Source of the DNA: Desulfuromonadales bacterium
Lineage (GTDB): Bacteria > Desulfobacterota > Desulfuromonadia > Desulfuromonadales > Syntrophotaleaceae
Length of the DNA stretch: 59,857 nucleotides
Assembly: GCA_030154185.1 (NCBI GenBank)
Contig: JASKKK010000012.1
Coordinates: 1 to 59,857, forward strand
Reading direction: 5' to 3'
The position numbers and the translations under genes were made by a program. This document shows, piece after piece, positions 55,768 through 59,857 of this stretch (position 1 is the stretch's first letter; every line of letters begins with the position of its first letter). The notes below the pieces were generated by a model. It was not told the origin of the DNA. It ran no database searches and worked only from the letters and a program-made list of their open reading frames with translations.

Positions 55768-55772
55768 GGGGG

Positions 55773-56303
55773 ATGTCGAAACCCAAAAGCCCCCTGCATC
55801 ATAAACGCTGGACCCTGCGGCTGTTCGAGTGGGGCGTGCTGACCTGCATCATTCTGATCCTGGTTGGGGTGTTCCTGCACAAAGCCCGCAGCCTGCAGGC
55901 CGAAGCCGAGAGGCTCAATGTGCAGGCCACCATCGACAATATGCGGGCTGCCGCGCTGCTGGCCTCCGTTTTGCACAAAGACAATGAAGCTGTCCGTTTC
56001 CATGTGCGACCGGGCGGCAACCCGGCCAAGCTGCTGAAGGCTGAGACGGGGCTGGAACCGGACGGTTACCTCGGTGAAATGGATGACGTGGATCCCGCAG
56101 AAATCGCCGCGGGAAAATGGTACTTCGATCGGGAACAAAGGGCGCTGATCTACCGCCTGCGCAGTGCGGAGGGGTTTCGAAGCTCCCTGTCCGGACCGGC
56201 GCGCATTCGCCTCTGTCTCAACAAGGGGGGTACGACCACGGCGAATGATGTACCCTTGGTCGTGGAGCCGTGCGAAAAATATGAATGGGCCCAATTAGAT
56301 TAG
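55773..56303 (+). CDS. mshF: MSHA biogenesis protein MshF
   Basis: A 176-residue bitopic protein: basic cytoplasmic N-terminus (SKPKSPLHHKRW), one membrane helix (about 20-38) and a periplasmic domain with LQAEAERLNVQATIDNMRAA, as in MshF. It begins 5 bases after mshG behind GAGGGGG and is the last gene before the major pilin. In Vibrio an mshB pilin gene lies here; it is absent. Confidence 0.83.
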   Translation: MSKPKSPLHHKRWTLRLFEWGVLTCIILILVGVFLHKARSLQAEAERLNVQATIDNMRAAALLASVLHKDNEAVRFHVRPGGNPAKLLKAETGLEPDGYLGEMDDVDPAEIAAGKWYFDREQRALIYRLRSAEGFRSSLSGPARIRLCLNKGGTTTANDVPLVVEPCEKYEWAQLD

Positions 56304-56334
56304 CAGGGATTATTTTTGGTTGAAATTCAGAGAG

Positions 56335-56356
56335 AAATGACATATTTTTGTCATTT
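56335..56356. promoter_or_regulatory. Perfect dyad upstream of mshA
   Basis: AAATGACA (56335-56342) and TGTCATTT (56349-56356) form a perfect inverted repeat with six bases between. A further GTCA-N6-TGAC lies at 56392-56405. It may be an operator for the pilin gene, and resembles the dyad at 45943-45957. Confidence 0.45.
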
Positions 56357-56504
56357 GTTACGAAGCTTAATGTGATAAGACACATAGGTATGTCAATGGC
56401 ATGACTTATGGCAGGCATGTTTGGAGGGTTAAATCTGTTTCCTGACGAGGCCAGAGTAACCTTCGTATTTTTAACTTTTTTTGAACAAATCAAAGGAGAG
56501 AAGC

Positions 56505-56915
56505 ATGAAGAGTCAAAGTGGTTTTACCTTGATTGAACTGGTGGTTGTGATTGTGGTTTTGGGGATTTTGGCTGCTGTAGCCGTGCCGAAATTCGTAGAT
56601 CTGCAAGGTGATGCTCGTGAAGCCGCTGTTAAAGGTGTTGCAGGGAATCTTGCATCTGCCTCAGCCTTGAATTATGCAGCAGCTGTTACCAACAAAACAC
56701 ATCAAGTGACAGATGCGTGCAGCAATGCTGTGGCAGATTTAATAGTCTCTAGCGGTTCTTTTGGTGCAGATGCATCTGCAGGAGATTACAATGTAACGGA
56801 AAGCTCTGGATTCCCTAATACTCCTGCCTTGGGGGATACTGCTGAGTGCACAGTTACTGATAATAATAATGAAAATTATTCAGCTGATTTTACTTTAATA
56901 TATGTTGGATCATAA
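56505..56915 (+). CDS. mshA: MSHA major pilin MshA
   Basis: A 136-residue type IVb-like pilin. The short leader MKSQSG ends at the prepilin peptidase site GFTLIEL, followed by the hydrophobic helix VVVIVVLGILAAVAVPKF. Two Cys pairs are possible: Cys at about 79 and 123 (ACSNAV and AECTVT) could form the C-terminal disulphide loop. The gene is A+T-richer than its neighbours, has a perfect AAAGGAGAG ribosome-binding site and its own terminator, so it is likely the most expressed gene of the locus. Asp/Thr/Asn content suggests a surface-variable domain. Confidence 0.94.
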   Translation: MKSQSGFTLIELVVVIVVLGILAAVAVPKFVDLQGDAREAAVKGVAGNLASASALNYAAAVTNKTHQVTDACSNAVADLIVSSGSFGADASAGDYNVTESSGFPNTPALGDTAECTVTDNNNENYSADFTLIYVGS

Positions 56916-56943
56916 TAAAGATCCTTTTTTAGATCAATTTTCA

Positions 56944-56980
56944 TTCAAAAGGGCCGAGTCACCGGCCCTTTTGAATTTTT
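56944..56980 (+). terminator. Terminator of mshA
   Basis: TTCAAAAGGGCCG (56944-56956) pairs with CGGCCCTTTTGAA (56963-56975), followed by five T residues. Confidence 0.92.
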
Positions 56981-57139
56981 CGGTATTTAGATAGACTCTT
57001 GCCAATCTCTTATTACCCTTTCTGTTTGGACCTTTTTGATTAAAGGTTGCGTCATGCCGGACACTTATTGGATACTGTGTCGGTTGACGTATCAGTTTTC
57101 TTTTCGCTCTATAACAATTTTGCAAAAATCCCGGGCCGA

Positions 57140-57610
57140 ATGTCTCTGATGTGTATCCACCTCCCCCATCGCGGTTTCACCCTGATCGAACTGGTTGTTA
57201 CCATGTTGTTGATCGGTATTCTGGCGGCCGTGGCTTTGCCGCGTTTTTTCGATGCGACCGATTTCTCCAGTCGCGGCTTTTACGACGAGGTGATCCAGGC
57301 GGCGCGTTATGGCCAGAAGCTGGCGGTGGCCAGCGGCTGCGATGTGCAGTTGAGCATAGGCGCTGGGAACTACGCCCTGCATCAGCGGGCCACAAGCTGT
57401 ACCAGCGGGGCTTTTACCCGGGATGTTCCCAGGCCGGCGGGCAGCGGTTCCTTTGCCGCTGCCGCTCCGTCGGGTGTGTCTTTGTCGGCGTCTTCTCCGA
57501 CGGTCGTGTTTGATTCCCTCGGCCGGGCCACTCCCGGCGGCGTCACGGTTACGGTTGACGGGCGCGATTTTACCATCGTCGGCGAGAGCGGATACGTGGA
57601 CGGCTTATGA
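57140..57610 (+). CDS. mshC: MSHA minor pilin MshC
   Basis: A 156-residue minor pilin precursor. The prepilin site is in RGFTLIELVVTMLLIGILAA (about 14-33) with the mature Phe after Gly. A small domain with two Cys pairs (about 66 and 86) follows, ending GESGYVDGL. The ribosome-binding site is weak and ATG 57149 is an alternative start. It overlaps mshD by four bases. Identification as MshC comes from position and GspH/FimT-like character. Confidence 0.85.
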   Translation: MSLMCIHLPHRGFTLIELVVTMLLIGILAAVALPRFFDATDFSSRGFYDEVIQAARYGQKLAVASGCDVQLSIGAGNYALHQRATSCTSGAFTRDVPRPAGSGSFAAAAPSGVSLSASSPTVVFDSLGRATPGGVTVTVDGRDFTIVGESGYVDGL

Positions 57611-58062
57611 GCATCACGACCTGCCGCGGACATAATCGGGGATTCACCCTGATCGAACTGGTGATTTCTATGGTGGTGGTCTCCATCGCCCTGGTCGGGG
57701 TGCTGATGGTGATGAATTACACGGTGCGGCATAGCGCCGACCCCATGTTGCAGCACCAGGCGGTCGCCATCGCCGAATCCTACCTCGAAGAGATTCTGTT
57801 GCGGTCCTACGCGGATCCGGACGGGACCGACGGCGAGGCGGATCGCAATCTTCTCGATGATGTGGACGATTACGACGGCTGGACGGATGTCGGGGCCCGC
57901 GATCAGGAAGGGACGGCCATCTCAGGGCTGGAATCCTATACGGTTTCGGTGAGTGTTTCCGACACCGTGTTGAATACGGTGGCTTGTAAGAAAGTGACGG
58001 TTACGGTTGGGCATCCGACCGGCATCAACCTGACGTTGAGCGGCTACCGCACGAATTACTGA
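57607..58062 (+). CDS. mshD: MSHA minor pilin MshD
   Basis: A 151-residue prepilin with a RGFTLIELVISMVVVSIALV N-terminal helix. The segment VAIAESYLEEILLR (about 54-68) is typical of GspI/MshD-type minor pilins. The acidic middle is TDGEADRNLLDDVDDYD. The start overlaps the mshC stop (ATGA). A 140-base gap with a palindromic element follows before mshO. Confidence 0.87.
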   Translation: MSITTCRGHNRGFTLIELVISMVVVSIALVGVLMVMNYTVRHSADPMLQHQAVAIAESYLEEILLRSYADPDGTDGEADRNLLDDVDDYDGWTDVGARDQEGTAISGLESYTVSVSVSDTVLNTVACKKVTVTVGHPTGINLTLSGYRTNY

Positions 58063-58082
58063 TCATTTCGGTCAAAGGCATT

Positions 58083-58179
58083 TTACCGCTGAGAACGCGG
58101 AGATCGCAGAGAAAGGCTTTTTTTTGTCTGTAACCTGTGTTGTTTTTTCTCCGCGCCCTCTGCGTGCTCCGCGGTGAAA
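58083..58179. repeat. Intergenic palindromic element, copy 2
   Basis: The left arm (TTACCGCTGAGAACGCGGAG at its start) is imperfectly complementary to the right arm (CTCCGCGCCCTCTGCGTGCT onward to GCGGTGAAA). It is a purine-rich inverted repeat of the 'GCGGAG' kind found between genes in many bacteria, and a relative of the element at 6768-6846. It separates mshD from mshO. Confidence 0.65.
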
Positions 58180-58202
58180 CAAATATCAACTTCGAGGATT
58201 CG

Positions 58203-59009
58203 ATGCACAAGCCTTCAATCCCCAGTCAATCGCAGACCGGATTCACCCTGGTCGAACTGATCGTGGTCATGGTGGTCGTCGGTATCCTGGCGGCTCTGGG
58301 AGGCATGTTCATCGCACGTCCCGTGGAGGGCTTTCTCGACCTGTCGCGGCGTGCGACCCTGGTCGATGCCGCCGAGGGCGCCCTGCGCCGTATGCAGCGG
58401 GATATCCGCCAGGCTCTTCCCAACAGTGTGCGGGTGGGGTGCGGAGGTCAGTGTCTCGAATTGCTGCACACGGTGGATGGCGGCCGTTACCGCGCCGAAG
58501 GGCCGGGCAACGTTCTCGATTTCATCCGGCCGGAGACCGATGGTTTCGAGGTGCTCGGCACTCTGTCCGCAGCCCCGGACGCCGGGGATGCCCTGGTGCT
58601 ATACAATCTGGCCGCCGCCGGCAGCAGCGGCAATGCCTACTACGGCGATAACCGGCGTACGGTAGCGGCGGGCAGCACCGCGACTTCCATACAATTCAAT
58701 CCCTCTACGCCTTTTCCCCGTTCTTCTCCCTATCAGCGCTTTTTCCTGGTCGACACCCCGGTGAGCTACGTCTGCGATACGGTTGCCGGTACTCTGATGC
58801 GGTATGCCGGATACGGCATCCATACCTCGCAACCCACCAGTCCGGGCGGAAATTCGGCCCTCATGACCCGCCACCTGTCCGCTTGTTCCTTCGATTATCA
58901 TCCAGGCACTCCGGAGCGGGCAGGGTTGGTGAAGCTGCGGCTGCAACTGGCGGAAGAGGGGGAAACCATAACCTTGCTGCACCAGGTTCATGTGGAGAAC
59001 GCACCATGA
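58203..59009 (+). CDS. mshO: MSHA minor pilin MshO
   Basis: A 268-residue prepilin with TGFTLVELIVVMVVVGILAA near the N-terminus. The large C-terminal domain (AAEGALRRMQRDIRQALPNS, then VSYVCDTVAGTLMRYAGYG) matches MshO/GspJ-type minor pilins. It begins after the palindromic element and overlaps mshP by four bases. ATG 58203 is preceded by CGAGGA. Confidence 0.88.
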   Translation: MHKPSIPSQSQTGFTLVELIVVMVVVGILAALGGMFIARPVEGFLDLSRRATLVDAAEGALRRMQRDIRQALPNSVRVGCGGQCLELLHTVDGGRYRAEGPGNVLDFIRPETDGFEVLGTLSAAPDAGDALVLYNLAAAGSSGNAYYGDNRRTVAAGSTATSIQFNPSTPFPRSSPYQRFFLVDTPVSYVCDTVAGTLMRYAGYGIHTSQPTSPGGNSALMTRHLSACSFDYHPGTPERAGLVKLRLQLAEEGETITLLHQVHVENAP

Positions 59010-59410
59010 TACGGGATGGCTTGCTGAGGTCGCAAAAGGGGTTCTCCATCGTTACGGCGCTGTTCATCCTGCTGGTGCTGGCGGTGCTGGGCGGTTTCAT
59101 GGTGACCATGAGCGGCGTGCAGAGCCGGACCTCCCTGTGGGCGTTGCAGGGAGCGCGGGCTTATCATGCGGCGCGAAGCGGTCTGGAATGGGGGGGATTC
59201 CGTGCTTTGAACGCCGGAACCTGCGTCGGGGGCAGTTTTTCCATCGATGGATTTTCGGTGACGGTGTCCTGCAGCGAGGAGGCGTTCGTCGAGGGCGGGC
59301 GCAATTATAAGGTCTACAGCCTGACTTCCCTGGCCGAGTCGGGGAATTACGGCGACAGGGATTATGTTTCGCGGCAGTTGCGGGCCAGAATGACGGGGGC
59401 GACGCCATGA
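59006..59410 (+). CDS. mshP: MSHA biogenesis protein MshP
   Basis: A 134-residue protein with one N-terminal hydrophobic helix that begins QKGFSIVTALFILLVLAVLG, a variant prepilin-like site without the usual Glu5. This fits MshP and GspK/PilX-type tip proteins. The rest includes GARAYHAARSGLEWGGFRAL. It overlaps both neighbours by four bases. Confidence 0.87.
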   Translation: MIRDGLLRSQKGFSIVTALFILLVLAVLGGFMVTMSGVQSRTSLWALQGARAYHAARSGLEWGGFRALNAGTCVGGSFSIDGFSVTVSCSEEAFVEGGRNYKVYSLTSLAESGNYGDRDYVSRQLRARMTGATP

Positions 59411-59857
59411 TGACGCGTTATATTTCCAGCCGGATAAAACCTCTGCGATTCCTGACGGCACTGGTCGGCTTGATTCTCGTTGTCGTGAGTATGGGGCTCC
59501 AGAGCGCCTATGCCGACGACTGTTCCCCCTATATCGGGGCCATGACCATCAATGAGGTTTACGAACTGGGCGGTGAATCGTGGGTGGAGGTCCGCCTTCT
59601 GGATACCTCCCTGTCTTCGTCCCTTTACAACCAGTGGTCCCTCCAGGTCTGCTCGAAAAGGGATCCTTGCGGTACCTATTCCCTTTCCAGCGGGGAGGTT
59701 CTGTATCCGGATACTTTCCCAGCCTGGATTACAATCGACGTAGACTCGCAGGATGTCGACCTGCAGAAAAACGGCGGCATGGAGGTTCTCCTGCTGGATG
59801 AGAACGGTTACGTGATCGATTATCTGTCGGTCAACAATCTTTATTCGCAACAGCCGG
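59407..59857 (+). CDS. mshQ: MSHA biogenesis protein MshQ, partial
   Basis: The ATG overlaps the mshP stop (ATGA) and the frame stays open to the right edge, giving at least 150 residues. A signal peptide (about 1-35, hydrophobic FLTALVGLILVVVSMGLQSA) precedes a mature region beginning DDCSPYIGAMTINEVYELGG. That region resembles the start of MshQ and lamin-tail-like domains. MshQ in Vibrio/Shewanella is a very large surface protein at the end of the locus. The C-terminal part is outside the window. Confidence 0.8.
   Translation, partial: MMTRYISSRIKPLRFLTALVGLILVVVSMGLQSAYADDCSPYIGAMTINEVYELGGESWVEVRLLDTSLSSSLYNQWSLQVCSKRDPCGTYSLSSGEVLYPDTFPAWITIDVDSQDVDLQKNGGMEVLLLDENGYVIDYLSVNNLYSQQP

Overview
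This window looks like a stretch of chromosome, possibly one whole contig, from a fermentative or syntrophic member of the Desulfuromonadales (Geobacter/Pelobacter/Syntrophotalea-like). That placement is an inference from protein style and gene order. The supporting features are a trihaem c7-type cytochrome encoded with a lactate/glycolate dehydrogenase, an mglB-mglA pair, a single-chain pyruvate:ferredoxin oxidoreductase, a CoA-acylating acetaldehyde dehydrogenase, molybdenum-cofactor genes, and the order tRNA-Ser, SRP RNA, dnaX, ybaB, recR. The DNA is G+C-rich in genes. The first gene lacks its N-terminal half and the last gene runs off the right edge.

Layout. 1-5146: PNAG exopolysaccharide operon pgaABCD, with pgaA truncated. 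5288-8445: a DUF4139 protein, a nucleotidyltransferase-fold protein and a TerC-family membrane protein. 8446-8904: a palindrome-rich non-coding stretch. 8905-11627 (-): molybdate/tungstate ABC transporter modABC. 11967-12710 (-): a zinc-ribbon/TM2/pilin-like fusion. 12980-14187 (-): class V aminotransferase behind a ZTP (pfl) riboswitch. 14338-16526: groES-groEL with a sigma70-type promoter and a perfect CIRCE operator. 16625-25391: a PP-loop thiolase-like protein, moaA, the lactate dehydrogenase/cytochrome operon (-), radA, a stand-alone PgaB-like hydrolase and moaC. 25479-28869: a membrane protein, dksA, an orphan histidine kinase and tRNA-Ala. 29443-31101: acetaldehyde dehydrogenase after a long structured leader. 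31329-33496 (-): baeSR-like two-component system. 33798-36269: Hsp20, a zinc-ribbon/CD225 protein with a DUF2752 protein, a cold-shock protein with an attenuator-like leader, and a small unknown gene. 36536-39679: tRNA-Ser, SRP RNA, dnaX, ybaB, recR. 39874-43455: PFOR. 43839-44941: mglB-mglA. 45080-45616 (-): a Tat-exported peptidase-like protein. 46026-59857: a near-complete MSHA-type type IV pilus locus.

How the genes fit together. The two ends of the window both concern surface attachment: PNAG polysaccharide on the left and MSHA pili on the right. The pilus ATPase MshE carries the N-terminal MshEN repeats known to bind cyclic di-GMP, and an MglA/MglB polarity module lies just upstream. 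In metabolism, PFOR and acetaldehyde dehydrogenase connect pyruvate, acetyl-CoA and acetaldehyde, while lactate oxidation appears coupled to a periplasmic multihaem cytochrome. modABC, moaA and moaC serve Mo/W cofactor supply. The most distinctive regulatory features are the ZTP riboswitch with an overlapping terminator, the csp leader with an internal terminator-like hairpin, and large inverted repeats between genes.
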